Below are positions 1 to 6,208 of a stretch of DNA of 17,104 nucleotides, piece by piece. Below the pieces are notes generated by a model, which saw only the letters and a program-made list of their open reading frames with translations, ran no database searches and had not been told where the DNA came from. The position numbers and the translations under genes are program-made. Position 1 is the first letter of the stretch; each line of letters begins with the position of its first letter. This stretch comes from Gemmatimonadota bacterium (lineage in GTDB: Bacteria > GCA-2686955), in the NCBI GenBank assembly GCA_002686955.1, contig NYZA01000137.1:1-17104 (forward strand). Reading direction: 5' to 3'.

Positions 1-1
1 G

Positions 2-1387
2 CATCGACTGAGCGGGTTCATCGACCACCTGAGCGCCACCGATTTCTCCACGGAGTTGGCCGGCGAGGTCTATCGAGCCCCGCCCTGGAGCGACCTGCCG
101 AGGAATCTCGGGCCGGAGTGGAGCGTGCTGCTCCTGGCTGGAATCGGCACGCTCCTCGCGCCGCGGTTGTGGAGAGGGAGATCCCCGAGCTTGCGCCCCG
201 TGCTAATCGTATCGGTGTTGGCGGGGATCTTCCTGGCCCTGCGCTTCGGCGGCGGAATGGTGCTCGACGCCTATCTGCTCCCGGTGGCGCTCCCTCTGGC
301 TATGGCCCTCGCGGTGGTCGCTCCGATCGATCGCGGCCCGGTGGCGCGGAGCGCGGGGTTGACCGCCTTGCTCGCCGCGGCGATCGTCTGGAGCGCCGCG
401 CTTCGTTGGAACGAGAGAGATCTCGCTGGGCGGAACGACGCGCATCGCTACGGAGCCGCCCTGGCGGCCTGCGCGCCCGACTCGTCGCTGGTGATGCTCG
501 ACAACACCCTCGACCTCTTCGCGCTCGAGGAGTTCCGCGCGTCGACGGGCGAGCGCGAAGACCTGGTGGTCGTCTATCCGCCCGTAGTCGTGCGCCCGTG
601 GGCGATGGAGCGCGCGCTGGCGAGCCTCGGCGATGAGCTCGGGGAGCGCGACGCCGAGCCGAGCTCTGCTCCGCTCGAGAGGTTGATCGACGCGGCCGGC
701 GCTCGCCCGGTCATGCATGCACCGCTCGAGCGTTCCGCGTTCCCGGCCTCTCGGCTCTCGCCCCGTGGATTGCTCTTCCGGCTGGCCGACGGGCACACCG
801 AGCCGCCCCGCGCGCGGGCGGCTCTCGACACCTTCATCGAGCTCGCCCGGCGCTCCCCCGATCGACATACGCGGCGCCGCGCGGCCCTGGTGCTTGCGCG
901 AAGGGCCGAATGGGCCGCTGAGACGGGGAGGCTCGAGCAAGCGTCGAACGAATGGGACCAAGCTCTGGAGCTGACGCCGAACGATCCGCGGATGCTCCAC
1001 AACGCGGGCGCACTCCGCCGCAGGCGCGGCGATCTCGGGGAGGCCGAGCGGATCTGGACGGCCGCCGCGGGGCTGCGGGCCGCCGGGAGCGAGACCTTGG
1101 TCGCGCTGGGGCGCGTGCGCCAGGAGTTGGGAAGGGACGCCGCGGCGATCGAGTCGTGGCTGGCGGCGCTCGATCGCGGTGCGGAAGGCTTGGATCTCCG
1201 TCTCAACCTCGGCAGCGCCTATCTGCGCCGCGGCGAAGCGATCGCCGCGATCGCCCATCTCCAGCGGGCGGTGGAGATCGATGCGACCTCGGTGGATGCT
1301 TGGGATCGATTGGCTCTGGCGCTTCGGCTGGCCGGGCGGGCGGAGGAGGCGCGCGGTGCCGGGGATCGGGCGGAGGAGGCGCGGTAG
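2..1387 (+). CDS. Membrane GT-C-type (DUF2723-like) protein with C-terminal TPR domain, 5' partial
   Basis: The reading frame is open to the left edge, so the start lies outside the window and only the C-terminal part is seen (461 residues). The visible part begins with a soluble stretch, then four hydrophobic segments (about 120-175, 205-250, 260-325 and 345-405 nt), including an xAYLLP stretch typical of the late transmembrane region of DUF2723/PMT-like GT-C glycosyltransferases. A soluble region follows, then about four TPR-like repeats from nt 920 to the end, with A-G-x-L/Y, A-x-x-x-W and P-N-D-P spacing. The family transfers sugars from polyprenyl-phosphate donors on the outer face of the inner membrane; that role here is inference. 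The last 50 bp carry a direct repeat (gcggaggaggcgcggt at 1338 and 1371) that encodes an EEAR-type ending. The TPR part is certain, the GT-C family assignment is moderate. Confidence 0.75.
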   Translation, partial: HRLSGFIDHLSATDFSTELAGEVYRAPPWSDLPRNLGPEWSVLLLAGIGTLLAPRLWRGRSPSLRPVLIVSVLAGIFLALRFGGGMVLDAYLLPVALPLAMALAVVAPIDRGPVARSAGLTALLAAAIVWSAALRWNERDLAGRNDAHRYGAALAACAPDSSLVMLDNTLDLFALEEFRASTGEREDLVVVYPPVVVRPWAMERALASLGDELGERDAEPSSAPLERLIDAAGARPVMHAPLERSAFPASRLSPRGLLFRLADGHTEPPRARAALDTFIELARRSPDRHTRRRAALVLARRAEWAAETGRLEQASNEWDQALELTPNDPRMLHNAGALRRRRGDLGEAERIWTAAAGLRAAGSETLVALGRVRQELGRDAAAIESWLAALDRGAEGLDLRLNLGSAYLRRGEAIAAIAHLQRAVEIDATSVDAWDRLALALRLAGRAEEARGAGDRAEEAR

Positions 1388-1781
1388 TCCCCCGCAACCA
1401 TGATGACCCACACAATTCGCCGATCCGCGTCGATATCCGCCGCTGGGGGGCAGTCGCTCTCTGCCAACACGCGTGAGACATTTTCCCATCCCGCGAGCCC
1501 CGCAGCCCTGCGAGTGATTCCGCATAGCCGATCGAGGTCCGGATAATGTGAGGCGATACGCGATTTCGAGGCCCCGCCCGCGCCTGCGACGTAATCTCCG
1601 GCGGTTGTCATCCACGAAGATACTCCGCGCCGACGCTTTTGAACGCGTGCGGCGAGGCCGGAGCTTGGTTGCGAATGGGCGCGTGTCGATCGCGTCGAAG
1701 TCGCGGGGCAGGCGACCGATCCCGGCCGCCGGTGGCGGATCCCGGCCAAGCCGCGGCATCGGGCAACCTCTCAGCTCCTCA
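1388..1781. other. Gene-poor intergenic stretch, no supported gene
   Basis: No ORF here has a convincing RBS, family signature or codon pattern. Long antisense frames crossing it are low-complexity shadows rich in Arg, Pro and Ser. It holds a 10-bp direct repeat (gatcccggcc at 1718 and 1738), a small CCGCC/GGCGG hairpin (1726-1738) without a T tract, and one copy of a 35-bp element that recurs at 2653. I see no clear terminator for the upstream gene. Confidence 0.5.
1421..1455. repeat. Dispersed 35-bp repeat, copy 1
   Basis: Positions 1421-1437 are identical to 2653-2669 (17 bp), and the full 35 bp match 29 of 35 with 2653-2687. The first four mismatches fall every third base. On the minus strand both copies therefore read PPAADIDADRR with synonymous changes. 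Copy 2 lies inside the 5' end of the ArnD-like gene. It may be a remnant of a duplicated gene start or a small dispersed element; chance is not excluded. Confidence 0.4.
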
Positions 1782-1790
1782 TGTTATGAT
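1782..1790 (+). promoter_or_regulatory. Putative extended -10 promoter (TGTTATGAT)
   Basis: TGn followed by TATGAT (one mismatch to TATAAT) in otherwise GC-rich DNA. No good -35 is visible, as expected for an extended -10 type. The predicted transcription start is about 1796-1797, which coincides with an ATG at 1796. It would drive the leader and the secreted-protein gene downstream. Confidence 0.4.
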
Positions 1791-1795
1791 TCCGC

Positions 1796-1924
1796 ATGAA
1801 GGACCCGAACCCCGACCCGCGAAGAAGAAGATCCCGGAGGGGGATCACAACTCGCGAATCGAGGCGAAGGCCGAGTGAGATCGCAGGAAACTGGACGCAT
1901 ATAGCAAGAAGGGGAATATCATGA
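1796..1924 (+). other. Possible leaderless 42-codon Arg-rich upstream ORF
   Basis: The ATG at 1796 sits at the predicted transcript start and opens a 42-residue frame with 12 Arg, several encoded by AGA/AGG codons that are scarce in this GC-rich sequence. Its TGA (1922-1924) overlaps the well-placed ATG at 1921 as ATGA, a classic coupling arrangement. It may be a leader peptide, or merely a purine-rich 5' UTR that happens to be open. No protein family is recognised. Confidence 0.25.
1830..1846 (+). promoter_or_regulatory. Small hairpin with GGAGG loop in leader
   Basis: GATCCC (1830-1835) and GGGATC (1841-1846) form a perfect 6-bp stem around the loop GGAGG, in the predicted 5' leader of the secreted-protein gene. 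It has no U tract, so it is not a terminator. Function unknown; it matches no riboswitch class I can name. Confidence 0.3.
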
Positions 1925-1965
1925 CGTCTCAGCTCTCAGCTCTCAGCTCTTCTAGGGAATCGTAG
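1909..1965 (+). other. Strong RBS plus ATG start, frame-broken after 14 codons
   Basis: AAGGGG (1909-1914) stands 6 nt before the ATG at 1921, the best Shine-Dalgarno/start pair in this region. The frame from this ATG runs through the heptamer repeat and ends at TAG 1963-1965 after 14 codons. The signal peptide and body of the downstream gene lie one frame away. This is probably the true start of the gene annotated at 1997-2551, in an OFF configuration. Confidence 0.6.
1927..1950 (+). repeat. Heptanucleotide tandem repeat TCTCAGC x3.4 at a gene start
   Basis: Units at 1927-1933, 1934-1940 and 1941-1947 are identical, followed by a partial TCT. The unit length is not a multiple of three and the array lies 3 nt after the ATG codon at 1921. 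Removing one unit, or adding two, would join that ATG to the downstream signal-peptide frame. The geometry is that of a slipped-strand phase-variation tract, though three copies is short for one. Confidence 0.7.
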
Positions 1966-1996
1966 TTGGCAGCGCACCCTCGCCGCGGTCGGGATC

Positions 1997-2551
1997 TTGT
2001 TGCTGCTCCGATCGGCGCTGGCGGCACAGATCAAGCCGGTCCGCACGATCAACTTTCTAGAGAACCCGAACCTCGATGTGACATGGAAGCCCGATTCGGC
2101 GGTTTTCGGGAGCTGCGCCGACACATTCGAACACGTTGTTCTAGAGTGGACCCCTGAGAGCGACGCGAGGGTGCGGCTCAGCGAAAGCGATCTGATCGAA
2201 TGGTACTCGACGGCGAAGGCCGGTAGCTTCCTCGTCTGCAGTGGGAGTGGAGCGCGATTCGCCACCATCCGGCCCCGCCCGAACGGCGATCTCCTGATCG
2301 CCGAGCTCGAGCAGCATGCGACGAGCGCGTTGGTTCTGGCCGGTGACCCGGAGGGGGGTCTCTACTACGCCGGCAAAGGGCCGCTCAGAACCGGCATCGT
2401 CGACTCGACCGGGCACCTGACGAGCGGCATGAATGTCTACGGGAGCAGCACCAACAACATCAGGATCGGTCGAGGATCGAAACACCTTTTCGCGGCCCAG
2501 AGCGAAGGGCTCAATCTCTACCGCGCTGTCGCAACCCTTGCTTTCAATTGA
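1997..2551 (+). CDS. Secreted hypothetical protein, probably frame-shifted OFF at its start
   Basis: No family recognised. The ORF from TTG 1997 encodes 184 residues but starts in the middle of a hydrophobic core. In the same frame, codons from 1949 to 1996 add a charged Arg-containing n-region and the rest of a hydrophobic stretch (LAAVGILLLL) leading to an ALA/AQ cleavage site. That upstream stretch has no start codon in frame. The good RBS and ATG at 1921 are one frame away across a heptamer repeat. The mature part is about 175 residues with two Cys (GSCADTF and LVCSGSG), many beta-type stretches and Gly/Ser/Thr-rich turns, consistent with an exported beta-rich protein. It may still be made at a low level from TTG 1997, but the signal peptide would then be very short. 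Confidence 0.6.
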   Translation: MLLLRSALAAQIKPVRTINFLENPNLDVTWKPDSAVFGSCADTFEHVVLEWTPESDARVRLSESDLIEWYSTAKAGSFLVCSGSGARFATIRPRPNGDLLIAELEQHATSALVLAGDPEGGLYYAGKGPLRTGIVDSTGHLTSGMNVYGSSTNNIRIGRGSKHLFAAQSEGLNLYRAVATLAFN

Positions 2552-2590
2552 AGAGTGCGCGGTTGTGGCGAGCGGAGCCGAAGGGCGCGC

Positions 2591-2596
2591 TACGAT
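2591..2596 (+). promoter_or_regulatory. Possible -10 element (TACGAT)
   Basis: TACGAT lies 40 nt before the ATG of the ArnD-like gene. The same hexamer occurs in the predicted promoter at 15782-15787 on the other strand. No convincing -35 is seen at the usual spacing, so this is weak. Confidence 0.25.
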
Positions 2597-2636
2597 ACCA
2601 GTGGCCCGAAGTCACAACTCTAGAGCCCCGTCCCAA

Positions 2637-3596
2637 ATGAGCCTCATCGCGGCGATCCGCGTCGATATCTGCTGCCGGCGGGCGGCCACGGAGGCGCTCG
2701 CTCCGATGCGAGAGCTTCTCGATCGCCATTCGGTTCCCGCGACCTGGTGCGTCGCGACCGGTCCCGACCGCTCCGGGCTCGCGCTCTCGAACGCTTTGCT
2801 GGAGCCGGGCTTCTCGAGGCGGATGCTGCGGGTGAATCCTCTGCGCACCTACGGTCTTCGCAGCCTTGTGGCCGGCACACTGCTTCCCGCGGAGACGATC
2901 TTCTCGGCCGATGTGGCGAAAGCGCTGATCGAGATGGGCGCGGCGGGGCACGAAGTCGCGCTTCACGGACACGACCACCGGGCGTGGCAGAATCGGATCG
3001 GGCGCTGGCCGAATGAGCGGATCGCGGCGGATCTCGAGGCGAGCCGGGCCGCGATCGATTCGGCGGGGATCGAAGCCCGGGGATCGGCGGCGCCGGCCTG
3101 GCGGGCGACGGAGCTCTCGGTCGAGGCGCTCTCGGGGCTGGGCCTCTTGTGGGCGAGCGATCTCAGAGCGCGGGAGCCGCTACGTCTGGTCAACAGCGGC
3201 GGGAAGCAGCAGGGGCCGCCGCAGATCCCGGTCAACCTGCCCACCTGTGACGAGCTGATCGCCTGGCCAGACGTGGGAAGCGCGGATCGAGCCTCCACAC
3301 TCGCGGGGATGGTGAGAACTCTAGTATCGCTTCCCCCCCCTATTCCCCCTTTGATTTACTGCGCTCACCCCGAAGTGGATGCTCTGATCGACTCGCGCCC
3401 TCTCCAGCGTTTCGTTGAATTGCTTCGGGCCGAAGGGGGCCGGTTCGCGACCCTGGGGGAGATCGCGGTGGGGCTGACTGATCGGTTGCCGCTCCGCCGG
3501 CTGAAGCGCGCGCGCTGCCGTGGTCGGGGAGGATGGGTGGCCACCGACGGCTCCGAGCTACCCTGGCTGCAACATTTTGGAGGCGAATTGGGTTAG
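2637..3596 (+). CDS. ArnD-like polysaccharide deacetylase-family deformylase
   Basis: 319 residues, close to the usual ArnD length of about 300. ArnD removes the formyl group from undecaprenyl-phosphate 4-formamido-arabinose at the inner membrane. Matching blocks I recall from ArnD: IRVD at 7-10; GPDRSGLAL (42-50, ArnD GPDNMGRHL); HEVALHGHDHRAWQ (105-118, ArnD HEVGLHAWDHHAWQ), which holds the H110-x3-H114 metal pair; SAAPAWRA (150-157); IPVNLPTCDE (197-206); YCAHPE (241-246); and a GRGGW near the C-terminus. The second Asp of the ArnD VDVDT motif is Cys12 here, so one expected metal/catalytic residue is missing. ATG 2637 is chosen because the family begins just before the IRVD strand; the RBS is weak. 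It carries a C8 run at 3333-3340. No other arn genes are visible, but the GT-C protein at the left edge could be a lipid-linked sugar partner. Confidence 0.85.
   Translation: MSLIAAIRVDICCRRAATEALAPMRELLDRHSVPATWCVATGPDRSGLALSNALLEPGFSRRMLRVNPLRTYGLRSLVAGTLLPAETIFSADVAKALIEMGAAGHEVALHGHDHRAWQNRIGRWPNERIAADLEASRAAIDSAGIEARGSAAPAWRATELSVEALSGLGLLWASDLRAREPLRLVNSGGKQQGPPQIPVNLPTCDELIAWPDVGSADRASTLAGMVRTLVSLPPPIPPLIYCAHPEVDALIDSRPLQRFVELLRAEGGRFATLGEIAVGLTDRLPLRRLKRARCRGRGGWVATDGSELPWLQHFGGELG
2653..2687. repeat. Dispersed 35-bp repeat, copy 2 (inside deacetylase gene)
   Basis: Partner of 1421-1455 (29 of 35 identical). It encodes the first metal-site motif of the ArnD-like protein (IRVDICCRR), where an expected Asp is replaced by Cys. 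The overlap of a repeat with an active-site substitution is noteworthy. Confidence 0.4.
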
Positions 3597-3617
3597 ACTT
3601 GGGCTTTCGGAGAACTA

Positions 3618-4079
3618 GTGAATACGACAGACGCCATTCGACAGGCACCGGAGCTCAAGGGGTCGGCGACCCACGAGCGATTGAGGCGCGCTTTCGATGT
3701 TGCTTCCCGTTCGGCGCAGCGATACCTCTATCTCGCGACTATGGCCGAGATCGAGGGGCGCTCGAACGCCGCGGGCCTGCTGCGAGAGCTTGCCGAGACC
3801 GAGGCGGTTCACGCCCAAGGGCATCTCGATCTGATCCGCGGGGTCGGCGATCCGGTCACCGGCCTGCCGATCGGCGAGACCGATCAGAACCTCGACGCGC
3901 TGATCTCCAGCGAGATCGAGGAGGGTGAGACGGTCTATCCGAGCATGGCCAGGACCGCCCGCGCCGAGGGCTTCCTCGATATCGCCGATTGGTTCGAGAC
4001 GATGGCCAAGGTCAAGCGCGGATTCGCGGCGAGGTTGGGGGAGCTGTCGGAAATGGGGAGCGGCGCGGATCGTTCCTGA
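3618..4079 (+). CDS. Rubrerythrin-like ferritin-fold protein with incomplete di-iron site
   Basis: 153 residues, four-helix bundle. The pattern follows rubrerythrin: LKGS at 13-16, helix A (19-47), helix B with E62-x-x-H65, helix C with E99-x-x-E102 before YPSMARTARAEGF (107-119), then helix D (121-142). Two ligand positions are changed. Helix A has Arg31 where rubrerythrin has its Glu (AGESQA versus ASRSAQ). Helix D has K133/F136 in place of the second E-x-x-H. The C-terminal rubredoxin domain is absent. A normal di-iron peroxidase site therefore looks unlikely; a mononuclear or structural role is possible. The start is GTG 3618 with GGAGA 4-5 nt upstream. It lies 21 nt after the ArnD-like gene and 35 nt before the GyrB fusion, probably co-transcribed. 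Confidence 0.75.
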   Translation: MNTTDAIRQAPELKGSATHERLRRAFDVASRSAQRYLYLATMAEIEGRSNAAGLLRELAETEAVHAQGHLDLIRGVGDPVTGLPIGETDQNLDALISSEIEEGETVYPSMARTARAEGFLDIADWFETMAKVKRGFAARLGELSEMGSGADRS

Positions 4080-4114
4080 CGTACCCAGGGGGGCCGCGCG
4101 GCGGAAGAGCATCG

Positions 4115-6091
4115 ATGAGCACAGCGAAACGTAGCGACAACAACAAGACGCCCAGGCTGGCCTACGACGCGAAGAGCATCACGGTGCTGCCGGGGCTCGA
4201 GGCGGTTCGGCGGCGGCCGGGCATGTACATAGGTGCCGCCGACGCGAAAGGGCTGCACCACCTGGTCTTCGAGGTGGTCGACAACGCGATCGACGAATCG
4301 CTGGCCGGCTTTTGCGAGCGGATCTCGGTGGTGATCGGCGGCGACGGCTCGTGCGTAGTGGAGGACGACGGGCGGGGGATTCCGGTCGATCTTCACGATG
4401 AGGAGAACAAGCCCGCCTGCGAGGTGGTACTGACGACCCTCCATGCCGGGGGGAAGTTCGATGCGGGCACCTACGGGATCGCGGCTGGAATCCACGGGAT
4501 CGGCGTATCAACCGTCAATGCACTTTCGGAATGGCTCGTGCTCGATGTGTTTCGCGACGGCACGCACCACCGGCAGCGCTACGAGCGGGGAAGCGCTGTT
4601 TCGCCGGTCGACACGATTGGAGATTCGGATCGGCGGGGGACCCGGATCCACTTCATGCCGGATGCCGAGATCTTCGAAGGGGGGGAAGGGCTCTCGGGCG
4701 AGCGCCTTGCGGGGCGAATGCGTGAGCTCGCGTTTCTCGAGCCGGGGATCGAGATCAGTCTGCGCGACGAGAGGAACGGAAGGGACGAGCGCTTCTGCTT
4801 CGCGGGCGGTATTCCCAGCTTCGTCGAGTACATGAACCGCACGCGCAAGGTCTTGCACGAGGCACCGATCCACATGGTGGAACAGGTGAACGGAATGCGG
4901 ATCGAGCTCGGGCTGCAGTGGACGACCGGCTATGCGGAAGACCTGTCCAGCTTCGTCAACCATGTGCGGACGAGCGACCACGGCAGCCATGTCGACGGAC
5001 TGTTGTCGGCCATGACGCGCGTCATGAACGAGCATGCCCTCGGGCGGCGACTTCTCGAGAAGGGGGAACGGATCCAAACGATGGATCTGCTGGAAGGGAT
5101 GACCGGCGTGATCTCGGTGCAGCTGGCCGATCCTCAGCTCGAAGGGCAGACCAAGACCCGGCTGCGGAGCGACGAGGCTGGGGCAATCGTAGAAGAGGCT
5201 GTCGCGCACCACCTGACGAGCTATCTCGAGGAGAATCGCGCGGTCGCCACGAAGATCGTCGGGCGGGCGCTCGAGGCACAGCGCGCCCGAATCGCGGCGC
5301 GGCGGGCGAGCGAGCAGGCCCGGTACGAGGTGGCGCGGGCTGAAGTGAACGAAGATGTCTATCGCTCGCAGTTCGGCATCCGGTCGCAAAACTGGCACGA
5401 ATCGTGTACTTGGCTCACGCACGAGAATCTGCTCGAGGCCCACGCGGCAGCATCGAAGATGCCCGAAGACGGGTTGCTGCTGGACGTCTGCTGCGGCAGC
5501 GGCGTTGTCGGAGCATCGTTTCGAGGTCGGGTCGGGCGGATCGTCGGGCTCGATCTGACACCGCAGATGGCGGAGATGGCGCGCACGCGACTCGACGAAG
5601 TACAGCTCGGGAATATTTACAAGCTCCCCTTCGAGGAGGGGGTCTTCGATGGCGTGGTGACCCGCGAGGTGTTGCATCTGCTGCCCGAGCCGGAGCGGCC
5701 CGTCGCGCAGATCTTCCGGGTGCTGAAGCCTGGCGGGCAGTTCATCGTGGGGCATATTCTGCCCTTCGGGCCGATCGACGCACCGTGGATGTGGCGGGTC
5801 TTCAAGAAGAAGCAGCCGCTCATCTTTACGATGTTCCAGGAGGAGGATTTCCGAGCCCTGCTCGAGGGGGCGGGATTCGTCGATATAGAGATGACCGAGC
5901 AGACGGTTTGGGAATCGATCGATCTGTGGATCGATACCCACGAAACGCCGAATATCCATCGCCACGAAATCCGCCGGCTCTTCGATACGGCGCCGAAGAT
6001 GGTGCGTGACGTCCACCCCTTCGAGATCCTGCCGACGGGAGAGATTCGAGATCTGTGGAGGTGGTGTGTGTTTTCGGCGAGAAAGCCCTAA
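4115..6091 (+). CDS. GyrB ATPase/transducer clamp fused to class I SAM methyltransferase
   Basis: 658 residues in one frame. Residues 17 to about 405 align end to end with the GyrB 43-kDa domain: YDAKSITVLPGLEAVRRRPG, then E53/N57 (EVVDNAIDE), D84 (DDGRGIP), the ATP lid AGIHGIGVSTVNALS (124-138), and the transducer loop QTK with Q345 and K347. These equal E42, N46, D73, Q335 and K337 of E. coli GyrB, so ATP binding, hydrolysis and N-gate dimerisation look intact. TOPRIM (EGDSAGG) and all later gyrase regions are absent. From about 410 a complete methyltransferase follows: motif I LLDVCCGSG (455-463), acidic D480 (GLDLT), LPFEEGVFDGVV (504-515) and RVLKPGGQF (535-543). It shows no DNA-methyltransferase signature (no NPPY or PCQ), which suggests a small-molecule or lipid target. 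It aligns full length with the stand-alone enzyme at 7909-8649. ATG 4115 has GGAAGAG 5 nt upstream and fits the GyrB N-terminus. An internal in-frame GTG at 5345 could also start the methyltransferase alone. Confidence 0.9.
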   Translation: MSTAKRSDNNKTPRLAYDAKSITVLPGLEAVRRRPGMYIGAADAKGLHHLVFEVVDNAIDESLAGFCERISVVIGGDGSCVVEDDGRGIPVDLHDEENKPACEVVLTTLHAGGKFDAGTYGIAAGIHGIGVSTVNALSEWLVLDVFRDGTHHRQRYERGSAVSPVDTIGDSDRRGTRIHFMPDAEIFEGGEGLSGERLAGRMRELAFLEPGIEISLRDERNGRDERFCFAGGIPSFVEYMNRTRKVLHEAPIHMVEQVNGMRIELGLQWTTGYAEDLSSFVNHVRTSDHGSHVDGLLSAMTRVMNEHALGRRLLEKGERIQTMDLLEGMTGVISVQLADPQLEGQTKTRLRSDEAGAIVEEAVAHHLTSYLEENRAVATKIVGRALEAQRARIAARRASEQARYEVARAEVNEDVYRSQFGIRSQNWHESCTWLTHENLLEAHAAASKMPEDGLLLDVCCGSGVVGASFRGRVGRIVGLDLTPQMAEMARTRLDEVQLGNIYKLPFEEGVFDGVVTREVLHLLPEPERPVAQIFRVLKPGGQFIVGHILPFGPIDAPWMWRVFKKKQPLIFTMFQEEDFRALLEGAGFVDIEMTEQTVWESIDLWIDTHETPNIHRHEIRRLFDTAPKMVRDVHPFEILPTGEIRDLWRWCVFSARKP

Positions 6092-6120
6092 ATTTCGATC
6101 AAGTCCGGCTGTAGGCGTTG

Positions 6121-6142
6121 ATCGCGCGGCCGGCCGGGCGAT
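6121..6142. promoter_or_regulatory. 22-bp dyad, candidate operator
   Basis: ATCGC (6121-6125) and GCGAT (6138-6142) are exact inverted arms around a core centred on GGCCGGCC (6128-6135). All share one centre (6131.5), with only one mismatched pair in 11. The right arm overlaps the TG of the extended -10 of the radical SAM operon. This fits a repressor site. There is no T tract, so a terminator for the upstream gene is less likely. Confidence 0.4.
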
Positions 6143-6150
6143 GCTATCCT
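6142..6150 (+). promoter_or_regulatory. Putative extended -10 promoter (TGCTATCCT) of the radical SAM operon
   Basis: TGn-TATCCT lies in the 117-nt gap before the radical SAM gene. A TTGATC at 6118 is a poor -35 at 21-bp spacing. The predicted start near 6157 gives a leader of about 50 nt. That leader contains a 5-bp CCGGG/CCCGG hairpin (about 6177-6192) just upstream of the RBS GGAG (6199-6202). Confidence 0.4.
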
Positions 6151-6208
6151 GGATCCGCACAACGAGATGTTGGCCCCGGGTTTCTCCCCGGCATGATAGG
6201 AGTGCCCT

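Noticed and set aside
203-1759. 518-residue minus-strand open frame across the TPR gene and gap
   Set aside because: Low-complexity, Arg/Pro-rich antisense shadow in GC-rich DNA; no family features and no supported start. The plus strand has a real TPR gene.
3333-3340. C8 homopolymer in the ArnD-like gene as a phase-variation tract
   Set aside because: The frame is intact and encodes a reasonable PPPIPP segment; G/C runs of 7-8 are common in this window (for example G8 at 11241-11248).
4115-5340. Ordinary gyrB gene or gyrB fragment pseudogene
   Set aside because: The ATPase motifs are intact and the frame continues into a complete methyltransferase exactly at a domain boundary, which does not look like random decay.
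4508-6160. 550-residue minus-strand frame opposite the GyrB fusion
   Set aside because: Antisense shadow; its composition (His/Arg/Pro-rich) mirrors the clear GyrB and methyltransferase codons on the plus strand.
6177-6192. CCGGG/CCCGG hairpin before the radical SAM RBS as a riboswitch
   Set aside because: Only a 5-bp stem; it matches no riboswitch consensus I can name.
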